From positions 1 to 39,153 of the forward strand of contig CANHPZ010000006.1 in assembly GCA_947462725.1 (NCBI GenBank): a stretch of DNA of 39,153 nucleotides, in the 5' to 3' direction. A program made the position numbers and the translations under genes. The notes beneath the pieces are model-generated. The model made no database searches. It was given only the letters and a program-made list of their open reading frames with translations, and was not told the origin of the DNA. Below, piece by piece: positions 24,992-34,200 of this stretch. Origin of the DNA: Flavobacteriales bacterium (GTDB lineage: Bacteria; Bacteroidota; Bacteroidia; Flavobacteriales_D; Sanyastnellaceae). Each line of letters begins with the position of its first letter. The first letter of the stretch is position 1.

Positions 24992-25708
24992 ATGAAAAAA
25001 CTCATCATCATTACTGCTGTAGCAGCAAGTTCAATAAGCTTGCAGGCACAGTCTTTCAAAACACGCCAAGACAGCGTTTCCTACGCCCTAGGAGTTACTA
25101 TGGCTGAAACTTTAAAGAAAAGCGGAATCAGCAATTACAATGAGGATTTAGTTAAGAAAGCTATCAGCGAACACCTCGCAGGCAAAGGTGCTTTCGACGC
25201 AACCACAGCCGATAAAATCTATAAAGAAGAATCCAAGAAAATTGCTGATCAAAAAGCAATGGCTAACAAAAAAGCTGGCGAAGATTTCCTAGCTGCCAAT
25301 AAGAAAAACAAAGGAGTTGAAGTGACGGCAAGCGGACTGCAATACAAGCACACGCAAGTCGGTACTGGCTTGCAACCCGATGGCAACGACAAAGTAACCG
25401 TGCACTATCACGGCACATTAATCGACGGCACCATTTTCGACAGCTCCGTGCAGCGCGGAACACCTGCTACATTTGGTTTAAACCAGGTTATTCCAGGCTG
25501 GACTGAAGGCTTGCAATACATGAAAGAAGGCGGCAAAACAACGTTCTACATTCCTTCAGAATTAGCATACGGCAGCAGAAGTCAAAATAAAATCCCAGGA
25601 AACTCAGCTTTGATATTCGAAGTTGAACTCATCAAAGTTGAACCGGTAGAAGGCACAGCAACAGCTAAACCGGCTGCTCCTGCCCCTGGATCACCTATTA
25701 AGAAATAA
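24992..25708 (+). CDS. FKBP-type peptidyl-prolyl cis-trans isomerase, periplasmic
   Basis: The 238-aa protein has a signal peptide (MKKLIIITAVAASSISLQAQ). An FKBP N-terminal dimerisation helix bundle follows (about 25-110; SYALGVTMAETLKK, then KIYKEESKKIADQKAMANKK). The FKBP domain covers about 115-220 (DKVTVHYHGTLIDGTIFDSS, GLNQVIPGWTEGLQYMKEGGK, IPSELAYGS, LIFEVELI). This is the FkpA/Mip architecture, which assists folding in the periplasm. A short Ala/Pro tail ends the protein. I use ATG 24992 because it gives the signal peptide; the track's upstream extension does not. A strong terminator follows. Confidence 0.93.
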   Translation: MKKLIIITAVAASSISLQAQSFKTRQDSVSYALGVTMAETLKKSGISNYNEDLVKKAISEHLAGKGAFDATTADKIYKEESKKIADQKAMANKKAGEDFLAANKKNKGVEVTASGLQYKHTQVGTGLQPDGNDKVTVHYHGTLIDGTIFDSSVQRGTPATFGLNQVIPGWTEGLQYMKEGGKTTFYIPSELAYGSRSQNKIPGNSALIFEVELIKVEPVEGTATAKPAAPAPGSPIKK

Positions 25709-25726
25709 TGCAACCACACACCAGTA

Positions 25727-25755
25727 AAACGGCCGCACGATGCGGCCGTTTTGCT
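25727..25755 (+). terminator. Rho-independent terminator after the FKBP gene
   Basis: AAAACGGCCGCA-CGA-TGCGGCCGTTTT is a perfect 12-bp stem with a 3-nt loop and flanking A and T runs, 18 nt after the stop. Confidence 0.9.
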
Positions 25756-25848
25756 TTGTAACAATTATTGCTTTCCGATAACCCATGAGAGCCGTCCTTT
25801 GCCGTGGTTTCTGACAATTGTCAAACACAAGACCTTCTGCTCACACAT

Positions 25849-25856
25849 TACATTTG
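25849..25856 (+). promoter_or_regulatory. -7 box upstream of the persulfide dioxygenase gene
   Basis: TACATTTG is an exact TAnnTTTG match, 17 nt before the ATG at 25874. The nearest TTG lies 28 nt upstream, longer than usual, so no -33 element is claimed. Confidence 0.45.
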
Positions 25857-25873
25857 CATCACATACACTGACT

Positions 25874-27274
25874 ATGAAAATCGAACAAATCTATACCGGT
25901 TGCTTGGCACAAGGCGCCTACTACATCACTAGTAACGGCGAGGCCGCAATCGTTGACCCTTTGCGTGAAATCCAACCATACCTCGATCGTGCTGAAAAGG
26001 ACGGTGTCAAAATCAAGTATATTTTCGAAACACATTTTCACGCCGACTTCGTTTCAGGTCACCTCGATCTGAGTAGAGCTACCGGAGCACCTATTATCTA
26101 CGGTCCAACAGCATCTCCGGAGTTTGATGCTATTATCGCACAAGACAACCAAGAGTTCCATGTCGGAAAGCTCACGATAAAAGCCCTGCACACTCCAGGT
26201 CACACCATGGAAAGCACCGTGTATTTGCTTCGCGATGAAGCGGGCAAGGATTACTGCATGTTCTCCGGCGACACACTCTTTCTTGGTGACGTTGGTCGAC
26301 CTGACCTTGCGCAAAAAGCCGCGCACATGACACAGGAAGAGCTAGCGGGATTACTCTACGACAGCTTAATAAATAAAATAGTACCGCTTGCAGATGACAT
26401 TATCGTTTATCCTGCCCATGGCGCAGGCAGCGCATGTGGAAAGAACATGATGAAGGAAACGGTTGATACCCTTGGCAACCAAAAGAAAATCAACTACGCC
26501 CTCAATCAACCAGACAAGAAAAGCTTCATTCACGCGGTTACTGAGGGATTAAACGCCCCCCCGGCCTATTTCCCCATGAATGTAGCGATGAATAAAAAAG
26601 GATACACAAGTTTCAGTGATGTCATGAGTAATGGATTGAAAGCTCTTACCCCTGATGAATTTGAAACGGCTGCAGAGGCAACAGACGCGCTCATACTCGA
26701 CACACGATCTGCCGCTGATTTTCACAACGGATTCGTGCCACAGTCAATCAACATTGGACTTAATGGTGACTTCGCTCCATGGGTAGGTGCACTTATTGGC
26801 AACGTTGAGCAGAAAATTCTACTCATTACAGATCATGGTAAAGAACAGGAAACAGTAACACGAATGAGCCGAGTAGGCTTTGACCAAATCCTTGGTCATT
26901 TGGCCGGTGGTTTCGAAAATTGGAAAAATGCCGGCAAAGAGATCGACACCATTGTGCGCATCAATGCCACAGAAATGGAAGGCGAGTATGTTGCCGGAAA
27001 AACAAAAATCATCGATGTCCGCAAGTGCAGCGAATTCGACAATGGCCATATTCCGGAAGCGGAAAATTTGACACTTTCTGAAATCAACGACTGGATCAAT
27101 TCAATCGATACTAAGGAGCATTTTTACTTGCATTGCCAGGGCGGATATCGAAGCATGATTGCTGCTTCAATATTGCAGGCGCGCGGATATCGCAACTTCT
27201 CCGAAATCGAAGGCGGCTATGCTGCTATTGGCAAAACAAACATCCCCTCCGAAAAAGGAAAAGTGAATGCATAA
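25874..27274 (+). CDS. CstB-like persulfide dioxygenase-rhodanese fusion
   Basis: The 466-aa protein joins a metallo-beta-lactamase-type persulfide dioxygenase and two rhodanese domains. The first domain (about 1-250) keeps the iron-site histidines H54, H56 (ETHFHADFVSGH), H110 (HTPGH) and D133 (SGDTLFLGD). The first rhodanese (about 265-360) lacks the catalytic Cys loop (LLITDHGKEQET) and is a pseudo-rhodanese. The second (about 372-466) has it (FYLHCQGGYRS, C421). This order matches CstB of Staphylococcus aureus, which oxidises low-molecular-weight persulfides to thiosulfate in sulfide detoxification. The sequence after H-A-D reads Phe where many MBL enzymes have His, as expected for the mononuclear-iron persulfide group. 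No CstR or other sulfur genes lie adjacent. ATG 25874 was chosen because upstream residues are unconserved. Confidence 0.88.
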   Translation: MKIEQIYTGCLAQGAYYITSNGEAAIVDPLREIQPYLDRAEKDGVKIKYIFETHFHADFVSGHLDLSRATGAPIIYGPTASPEFDAIIAQDNQEFHVGKLTIKALHTPGHTMESTVYLLRDEAGKDYCMFSGDTLFLGDVGRPDLAQKAAHMTQEELAGLLYDSLINKIVPLADDIIVYPAHGAGSACGKNMMKETVDTLGNQKKINYALNQPDKKSFIHAVTEGLNAPPAYFPMNVAMNKKGYTSFSDVMSNGLKALTPDEFETAAEATDALILDTRSAADFHNGFVPQSINIGLNGDFAPWVGALIGNVEQKILLITDHGKEQETVTRMSRVGFDQILGHLAGGFENWKNAGKEIDTIVRINATEMEGEYVAGKTKIIDVRKCSEFDNGHIPEAENLTLSEINDWINSIDTKEHFYLHCQGGYRSMIAASILQARGYRNFSEIEGGYAAIGKTNIPSEKGKVNA

Positions 27275-27280
27275 AACAAA

Positions 27281-27308
27281 AAAATCCCGCTAGATGCGGG
27301 ATTTTTTT
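27281..27308. terminator. Bidirectional terminator between the persulfide dioxygenase and deaD genes
   Basis: ATCCCGC-TAGAT-GCGGGAT is flanked by A run and T run, so it can act in both directions for the convergent genes on either side. Confidence 0.85.
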
Positions 27309-27326
27309 ATCTCTACTATTTGCTGA

Positions 27327-29075
27327 TTAGCGCTTCTTCTTTCCTTTCTTGAAACCGCCATCACGATCGCCGTACGATTTCTTGCGATCATAACCGCCGC
27401 CACCGCCGCCACCTTTGTTGTAGCGATCTCCACCACCGCGGTTTTCGCCGCGAAAGCGAGTGCGTGGAATTCCCGCATCACGGTTGCCGCGCGATTCTAC
27501 GCGCACAGTGCGACCGCGATACTGAGCACCATGAATAGACTCCATAATTTTATCTACGGCCTCATTCTTCACTTCAATCAACGAGAATGTATTCTTGATA
27601 TCCGTCCAAGTGATGTCGGCAATATTCACTTCCGCATTTTCGGAAACGAACTCCTTAATCGTGTTGAAATCAAATCCATCAATTCCACCGATATTCATAT
27701 ACAATTTCACCACGCCAGGCGCCAATGCTCTGCGATCATCGCGTTGTGCATTGTGATTCAAATCCGGTGCATTGCGGTAATACTCTGCAAAGCGGTTGAA
27801 TTCTATAGAAACAAATCGCTTAATGATATCCTCTCGTGACAATTCTTCAAGCTCTTGAAACACTTGTGGCAAATAGCGCTCAACTGTCTTTTCATCCACC
27901 TCAACGTTGTGGATTCGCTTAACCAAAGCCATCAACTGTTGCTCACACACATCAAATCCGGTTGGAATTTGTGCTTGCGTGAACTTACGCTTGATGATCT
28001 TTTCAATCTCGCGAATCTTGTGCAATTCCTTGCTGTGAACGATGGCAATACTCACTCCAGTCTTTCCTGCACGAGCCGTTCTACCACTGCGGTGAGTGTA
28101 GCTTTCAATTTCATCAGGCAAGTTGTAATTGATCACGTGGGTAACATCATTCACATCAATACCACGAGCTGCAACGTCGGTAGCGACAAGCATTTGCAAA
28201 GAACGACTGCGATAGCGCTTCATAACGAAGTCGCGCTGTGCTTGCGACAAATCGCCATGCAATGCATCGGCATTGTAACCATCCTTGATTAACTGATCTG
28301 CCACTTGCTGAGTTTCAGCCTTCGTTCTGCAAAAAACAATTGCGAAAATATCCGGATTGTAATCGGCGATGCGCTTCAGTGCGAGGTAACGATCCTTCGC
28401 ATGCACCACATAATACAAGTGTTCGATGTTCTCGTTGCCCGAATTGCGCTGACCCACCGTAACCTCAAATGGCTCACTCATGTAATTCTTAGCAATACGC
28501 TGCACTTCATGAGGCATCGTTGCTGAGAATAACCAGGTATTCTTCTCGTCAGGAGTTTGCGACAAAATCAAATCAAGATCATCCTTGAAGCCCATGGTCA
28601 ACATTTCGTCGGCTTCATCCAAAACCACAAACTCAATGCGCGTAAGATCTACTACACCGCGCTCAATCATGTCGACCAATCGTCCTGGCGTTGCGGCCAC
28701 AATCTGTGGACCCTTTCGCATCTCGCGGATTTGACCTTCGATGCTTGCACCACCATAAATAGCGACAACATGAGAGCCACTTACGTGCTTCAAAAAGTTT
28801 TGCAGGTCACGCGTAATCTGCATGCAGAGTTCACGAGTTGGAGCAAGAATAAGAGCCTGTGTGTGGCGCTGGCTGTAGTCAAGAAGATCAGCCAGTGGCA
28901 AGCCAAATGCTGCCGTTTTACCTGTGCCTGTTTGGGCTAGGGCTACCACATCTTGATTACCCCCGAGCATTACGGGGATAGCCTGTTCCTGGATAGGGGT
29001 CGGGTTTTCAAACCCAAGCTCGGAGATCGCGCGTAGAACGGGCTTACTCAATCCGAGCAATTCAAAATTCATCAT
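27327..29075 (-). CDS. deaD: DEAD-box RNA helicase DeaD/CsdA type with RRM and RGG tail
   Basis: The 582-aa protein has the full core: motif I AQTGTGKT, PTREL, TPGR, motif II DEAD (LDEADEML), SAT and HRSGRTARAGKTG. After the core, residues ~375-450 are a linker that includes QVFQELEELSREDIIKRFV. Residues ~465-540 are a DbpA-like RNA-binding domain (VKLYMNIGGIDGFDFNTIKEFV..DITWTDIKNTFSLIEV). The C-terminus is a Gly/Arg/Lys-rich tail (RGENRGGGDRYNKGGGGGGGYDRKK). This matches cold-shock helicase DeaD, which assists ribosome assembly and mRNA decay at low temperature. Start MMNF at 29075 or 29072. A leader of roughly 115 nt follows the likely promoter, typical of cold-shock genes. Confidence 0.92.
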   Translation of the reverse strand: MMNFELLGLSKPVLRAISELGFENPTPIQEQAIPVMLGGNQDVVALAQTGTGKTAAFGLPLADLLDYSQRHTQALILAPTRELCMQITRDLQNFLKHVSGSHVVAIYGGASIEGQIREMRKGPQIVAATPGRLVDMIERGVVDLTRIEFVVLDEADEMLTMGFKDDLDLILSQTPDEKNTWLFSATMPHEVQRIAKNYMSEPFEVTVGQRNSGNENIEHLYYVVHAKDRYLALKRIADYNPDIFAIVFCRTKAETQQVADQLIKDGYNADALHGDLSQAQRDFVMKRYRSRSLQMLVATDVAARGIDVNDVTHVINYNLPDEIESYTHRSGRTARAGKTGVSIAIVHSKELHKIREIEKIIKRKFTQAQIPTGFDVCEQQLMALVKRIHNVEVDEKTVERYLPQVFQELEELSREDIIKRFVSIEFNRFAEYYRNAPDLNHNAQRDDRRALAPGVVKLYMNIGGIDGFDFNTIKEFVSENAEVNIADITWTDIKNTFSLIEVKNEAVDKIMESIHGAQYRGRTVRVESRGNRDAGIPRTRFRGENRGGGDRYNKGGGGGGGYDRKKSYGDRDGGFKKGKKKR

Positions 29076-29196
29076 AAAAATTAATATTGGTTGTTAAGCC
29101 TACGCCAATTGAATTGAACAACCATTTTCAGAAAAACTGCGCTACGCCGCGCGACCTGATGAAGATGTGAAGTAAAACCCGCCTGGAAAAGGCGCG

Positions 29197-29204
29197 CAAA
29201 TATA
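29197..29204 (-). promoter_or_regulatory. -7 box of the deaD promoter
   Basis: On the minus strand TATATTTG is an exact TAnnTTTG match. The 19-nt upstream position holds TTA rather than TTG. It gives a leader of about 115 nt before deaD. Confidence 0.5.
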
Positions 29205-29308
29205 CGACGGCAGTTTCAAAACGTAAGTTATTAAAATGTAATTTGGAGTTATGCACAAAAAAGACACTCCATAAGCCGGTAACTCAAGCTACAAAAAACG
29301 CAGAATAA

Positions 29309-30127
29309 TCAAAGGCTTTCAATCAACGCTTTGTACAGCACATTGAGTTTGGTTTCAGCTTGTCGAGCCGTAGCAATAATCTCCTCTACACTCAGCTTAC
29401 TCAAATTGTTGGGATCGCATGTGTCCGTAATTACAGACACACAACAACAAGGAAGCGACATGTGATTGCAGGCTATTACCTCCGGAACGGTGCTCATACC
29501 CACTGCATCTGCCCCCAACATTTTAAGCATACGATACTCTGAGCGCGTTTCCAGATTTGGACCGGGCACAGATACATAAACACCCTCGTGCATGGGAATG
29601 TTGTTTGACTTTGCAATAGCGCGAAGCTTACTATTGAGCTCTCGAGAATACGGCTCCGACATATCCGGAAAGCGTGGTCCTAATTCATCAATGTTTGGCC
29701 CGCGAAGCGGATTATCCGGCTGAAGGTTGATATGATCTTCGATCATCATCAAATCACCTTTTTGAAATGACAGATTTATTGCACCTGCTGCGTTCGAAAG
29801 CAAAACGTGCTTCACGCCAAGCATCTTCATGATGCGCACAGGCATCACAACTTCATCCATGCTATGCCCCTCATAGTAATGAAAGCGCCCTTGAAATGCC
29901 ATCACCTTCTTGCCACCAAGATTGCCATAGATAAGTTTACCAAAATGAAACTCTACCGTAGCGATTGGGAAATTGGGAATGACATTGTAGCTGAATTGCT
30001 TTTCACACTCAATGGCGTTGGCTAATTCACCCAAGCCTGTACCTAGAATAACTCCTACTTCAGGCTCTTTCATGCCTTTGCTGCGAAGCCATTCTACGGT
30101 GTGCTCTAACTGTTCTAGATTCGTCAT
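29309..30127 (-). CDS. Purine nucleoside phosphorylase (trimeric PNP)
   Basis: The 272-aa protein has trimeric PNP motifs: VILGTGLGELA, the GRFHYYEGH loop (phosphate/substrate site), VLLSNAAGAINLSFQKGDLMMIEDHINL, GVYVSVPGPNLETRSEYRML, and GADAVGMSTVPEVIACNHMSLPCCCVSVITD. It phosphorolyses inosine and guanosine to the free base and ribose 1-phosphate, in the cytoplasm. Length is normal. It stands alone in a 30.1-29.3 kb transcription unit, with a -7 box 20 nt upstream of the start. Confidence 0.94.
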   Translation of the reverse strand: MTNLEQLEHTVEWLRSKGMKEPEVGVILGTGLGELANAIECEKQFSYNVIPNFPIATVEFHFGKLIYGNLGGKKVMAFQGRFHYYEGHSMDEVVMPVRIMKMLGVKHVLLSNAAGAINLSFQKGDLMMIEDHINLQPDNPLRGPNIDELGPRFPDMSEPYSRELNSKLRAIAKSNNIPMHEGVYVSVPGPNLETRSEYRMLKMLGADAVGMSTVPEVIACNHMSLPCCCVSVITDTCDPNNLSKLSVEEIIATARQAETKLNVLYKALIESL

Positions 30128-30147
30128 GTGATTAAAAAAAAGGACGA

Positions 30148-30155
30148 CAAATGTA
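30148..30155 (-). promoter_or_regulatory. -7 box upstream of the PNP gene
   Basis: TACATTTG on the minus strand, an exact TAnnTTTG match, ends 20 nt before the ATG. No clear -33 TTG is found at the usual spacing. Confidence 0.45.
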
Positions 30156-30210
30156 CATCACTTGCAAAGTGCTGTGCTGCTTCGAATTTTCACTGATTGA
30201 TAAATATCAT

Positions 30211-30936
30211 TCACTGCAAACGCTTCACTATGCGCAACTGATGCGAATAGCTTCCTGTATCACGATTATAGATCCCTTGGTGATCGATGGGGTCGATTCG
30301 AACTTTTCCTGATGCATGAATGATGTTGCTGCGCCCGTTTTCGTCCTTGAGCACTATGCCCACATGTATTATTCTACCATCAGCGTTGTCAAAAAAAGCC
30401 AAATCACCTGTTGTTGTTTCTTCAAGAAATGAAACTGTTTCGCCATGCTCCGCCTGCTGGTGCGCATCTCGCGGAAGCGACACACCATTCAGACGCATGA
30501 CAAGCTGTGTAAAGCCCGAACAATCCATACCCATTAGCGTTCTTCCTCCCCACAAATAAGGTGCATGAAGAAAAGCCTTTGCGCAAGCGGTGATATCATT
30601 TTCACTACCACTCCAAATGGGCAAAGATTCAAGTAGATCTATTGATTCATCCACATATGCTCCGGCGGGCAGTGTGATAGATGTCCCATCAGGCATAACA
30701 GCATGCACCAGCGGTTGTGTGATGAGTTGAAGATTTGAATCAGATGAATACGGTTCTATTTGCTTGCGATCTATCCATCCTTCGTAGTGATCTATTTCCA
30801 TGCGAACCATCGCCCATTTTTCATTCTGATCCAACATCACCATTGCCTCTCCAAACAAGGCCTGGCTTACCATTTCACTTCGGTCTGAAGGCTCTTTGCG
30901 CAATGGCGCTATTGCTGCTGAGGTGCGTAATTTCAT
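30211..30936 (-). CDS. NlpC/P60 (C40) peptidase with N-terminal SH3-like domain
   Basis: The 241-aa protein has an SH3-like N-terminal half (about 1-100) with the strand KWAMVRMEIDHYEGWIDRKQI. Its NlpC/P60 domain (about 112-240) has catalytic C139 (MGMDCSGFTQLVMR), H191 (IIHVGIV) and a third polar residue, likely H207 (IIHASGKV). The family hydrolyses gamma-D-Glu-diaminopimelate-type bonds in wall peptides. There is no signal peptide, so it probably works in the cytoplasm on recycled muropeptides, like YkfC-type dipeptidyl-peptidase VI enzymes. The exact substrate is not certain. Confidence 0.86.
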   Translation of the reverse strand: MKLRTSAAIAPLRKEPSDRSEMVSQALFGEAMVMLDQNEKWAMVRMEIDHYEGWIDRKQIEPYSSDSNLQLITQPLVHAVMPDGTSITLPAGAYVDESIDLLESLPIWSGSENDITACAKAFLHAPYLWGGRTLMGMDCSGFTQLVMRLNGVSLPRDAHQQAEHGETVSFLEETTTGDLAFFDNADGRIIHVGIVLKDENGRSNIIHASGKVRIDPIDHQGIYNRDTGSYSHQLRIVKRLQ

Positions 30937-31126
30937 CAGTCAAAAATAAGGGTTTGAATCAGCTAGAATTAGCGAATCTCATTCTGCTCAAAACTGAAAA
31001 TCGACAAATTCATCGATTTTCCAGCTCGCCATACAACGTATTCACACAACAACTCCACAACAAACCGCTTCAGAAGCAACCCTAACTTGCTCATTGTCAA
31101 TATTGAAAAAATTTTATCGAAATTAT

Positions 31127-31158
31127 TTGGTTTTTCATCTAAAGCATTAATATCTTTG
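31127..31158 (+). promoter_or_regulatory. Promoter of the first giant repeat-protein gene
   Basis: TTG (31127-31129), 21 nt, then TATCTTTG (31151-31158), an exact TAnnTTTG match. The start would fall near 31165, giving a leader of about 70 nt. The 299-bp gap 30937-31235 shows no other feature. Confidence 0.6.
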
Positions 31159-31235
31159 TCGAGCTAAAACTGAATTACGTCTTTCCCCTATTGAGACAGA
31201 TTCTTAAACATTTGTCAAACTAAAAACTAAACAAG

Positions 31236-34200
31236 ATGAATTTCTTTACGAATTCGTGCTCAGCAATTGTTGGTGGCGTTGAGGTCTTCAATGCCCGCTT
31301 CCTGAATGCCTCCAAGGCATTGTTTTTCTGTTGTATGGTTATGCTATGGGGTGGCTCTTTTGCTACGGCCCAATCTGACAGTACTGCTTCCTTATCTACC
31401 GAACTACGCGATAGCGAAAACTCGGACAACAACGACGGCGACAACAACGATGGTGACGGTGGCGACGACAACGACGGTGGCGACAACGGCGATGGCAACA
31501 ACGACGGTGACGACAACGGCAATAATTCAGTGGCAATCTGCCACCAGCTCGGCAACGGTGGCTCCATCACGATTTATGTGAATGAGTCGGCAGTGCCTGC
31601 CCACCTCAATCACGGTGATGCGCTGGGTGCTTGTGACGGCGGCGAAAACTCTGAGACGCCATGCACAATCTCATTGAATGTAGTATGTCCGGAAGATGTA
31701 ACTGTAGAATGCGGCCAAGAAGCCAATTTCGAATTTACAGGTACGCCAGGTATAAGCGGTGAGTTTTGCTCTTACCGCCTAAACATGACACACAGCGATC
31801 AAATCCTCTCATGCTCACCATGCGGAAAAGTAATTTCCCGCACATGGGTTATTTGGCTTTCTAGATCAAATAATGATGGCGGTGGAGATGATTCAGATGG
31901 TTCAGATGATTCAGATGGCGGAGAAGGAGATAGAACTTCTGAAGTTATTCAACTTCCTTCCTACACCTGCACACAAATCATCACTTCTATTGACACTCAG
32001 GGACCATCAATTTACGGCCTTGACGGTGACCTTTCTGTGCAATGTATCGATGAAATTTACTACCAAGATGCGACTGCAGCTGATGGTTGCAGCGGTGAAA
32101 CAACAGTAGCCAATTGGAGAAGCCAAACCGGCGAGCCAACAAATCGTTGCGTTGCCTCAACTGCATTCGGTCCAGGCGCTGATTGGGCAATCTGGTTGCC
32201 AACACTTTCTTCTGCATCAGGAGCTAATTTCGTATTTGATGCCAATGGCGGTCACTTCGACCAATTCGCCGATGGCACTGCCCATTTCTATGGCACTGTG
32301 GTAAATACAGTAAACGCCGATGAGCAATTCATCGTTGACCTGTGGTTTGAAAATAAATCAGGCTGGGATGCTTGGTCTGCTCAAGAACGCAACTACAAGA
32401 ATGACTTGATGCTTGCTTGCGCTACCAATGGTCACGTAAATTGGAATTTCTACGAATTGGTTGGTGGTTTCTCAACGATGACAGGTGCTGGCGCTTTGGC
32501 CGGTGATGTTCTCTACATGTACCACATGCCAAACAACTACTACTTCGGCTTCCAAATTGGCGAAGGTGCTAACAATAAAAACTGTGCTAACGGCATGTCA
32601 GGCTGGTTTACCTACGAAGGTTTCTCCGGCAATGAGCACGTTAGTGGTCATGGTGACGTAAACGTTGACTTGAACTGTGTGCCTGTAAACAACGCGGATT
32701 GCATTCACCATACATCTTTCACAAACTTCTACCGCGCTATTGATGCTTGTGGCCACGCCACAATCGCTTCTCAGCAAATTAACGTATACGACGAAACAGC
32801 ACCTGTATTCAGCAACTGTCCTGAAAGCTTAACTATCGAATGTTCTGACGCTATTCCTGCAATTGCAGAAGGCGTTGAAGCGACTGATAATTGTTCAGGC
32901 GATGTTAACGTTCAATTCCTCGGCGAAGTTGCTGAGGGCGGCCCTTGCTACTCTACTATTACTCGTACCTGGTCTGCCACAGATCTTTGCGGAAACCGCA
33001 GTAACTGTGTGCAGGTTATCACTATTGTTGATACTACTGCTCCTGTTTTGAACAACCTTCCTGAAGAGGAAATAACTGTAGAATGTGATGCTGTTCCAGC
33101 TGCTGCCGGTGTAACCATCAGCGACAATTGCGATATGTACCCTTCGTTGTACTACAACGAGCAGCGTACCGATGGCGACTGTCCTTCATACTACACGCTA
33201 ACCCGCACTTGGTATGGTTATGATCAATGCGAAAATTATTCAGACACTTACACGCAGACTATCCACGTGCAAGACACAACTGCACCGGAATTCGATGCAT
33301 ACGATTTCTACGCTCACATCGAGTGCACAGAGATTCCTGCATTGCTTACTGCGCATGACAATTGCAGCGAAGTGACTGTTGTTCTTGTTGCAGAAACTTT
33401 GAACTCAGGCGGATGCCTCGGCGTATTGCACCGTATTTACCGTGCAACAGACGAATGCAATAACTCTTCAGAAGTTGAACAGTATATCTCAATCTTGGAT
33501 ACTACTGCCCCTGAATTCGTTGTTCTTCCTAATGACACTACCTTAGAGTGTTCAGACGTTGTTTTGGGTGACAATGCTGGTGTTATCGGTATCGACAACT
33601 GTGGTCATGAAGTAGTTATTACTTATTCTGAGCAAATTGTTGCTACAGATGACAACTGCCCAGAGTCTTATGACATCATTCGCACTTGGGTGGCAACAGA
33701 CTACTGCGACAACCAAGCTACAGCTTCTCGCATTACACACGTGCAAGACACTACACGTCCTGTATTCGTAAGCTTCCCACAAGATATGACTTTGAGCTGC
33801 GACCAAGAGATCCCAGCTCCGGTTTATCCTGTTGCCGTTGATAATTGTGATGAAAACGTAGACGTAGCTCTTGGCGAAGACATTATGCCAGGCTCTTGCC
33901 CTCAGAACTACACTATCTACCGCACTTTCCGTGCTTATGATAACTGCATGAACGAAGTTGTTGAAACACAAACTATCACAGTAGTTGACGAAACTGCTCC
34001 GGTATTTGGAGAACAAAACAGCTCATTCACTTACGAGTGCAACACTGAAATCCCTGTAATTGAACCATCAGCTACTGACAATTGTGGTGAAATAACTTTG
34101 AGCTACCGCGATTCAGAAAGTGAAGGCTCTTCTTGCTACTACACAATCAGCCGAATTTGGACTGCAACCGACGAGTGTGGAAATTCATCTGAATTCACAC

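Noticed and set aside
29244-29272. TGGAGT...ACTCCA inverted repeat after the PNP gene as a terminator
   Set aside because: The stem is only 6 bp with a 16-nt loop and no T-tract in the right position.
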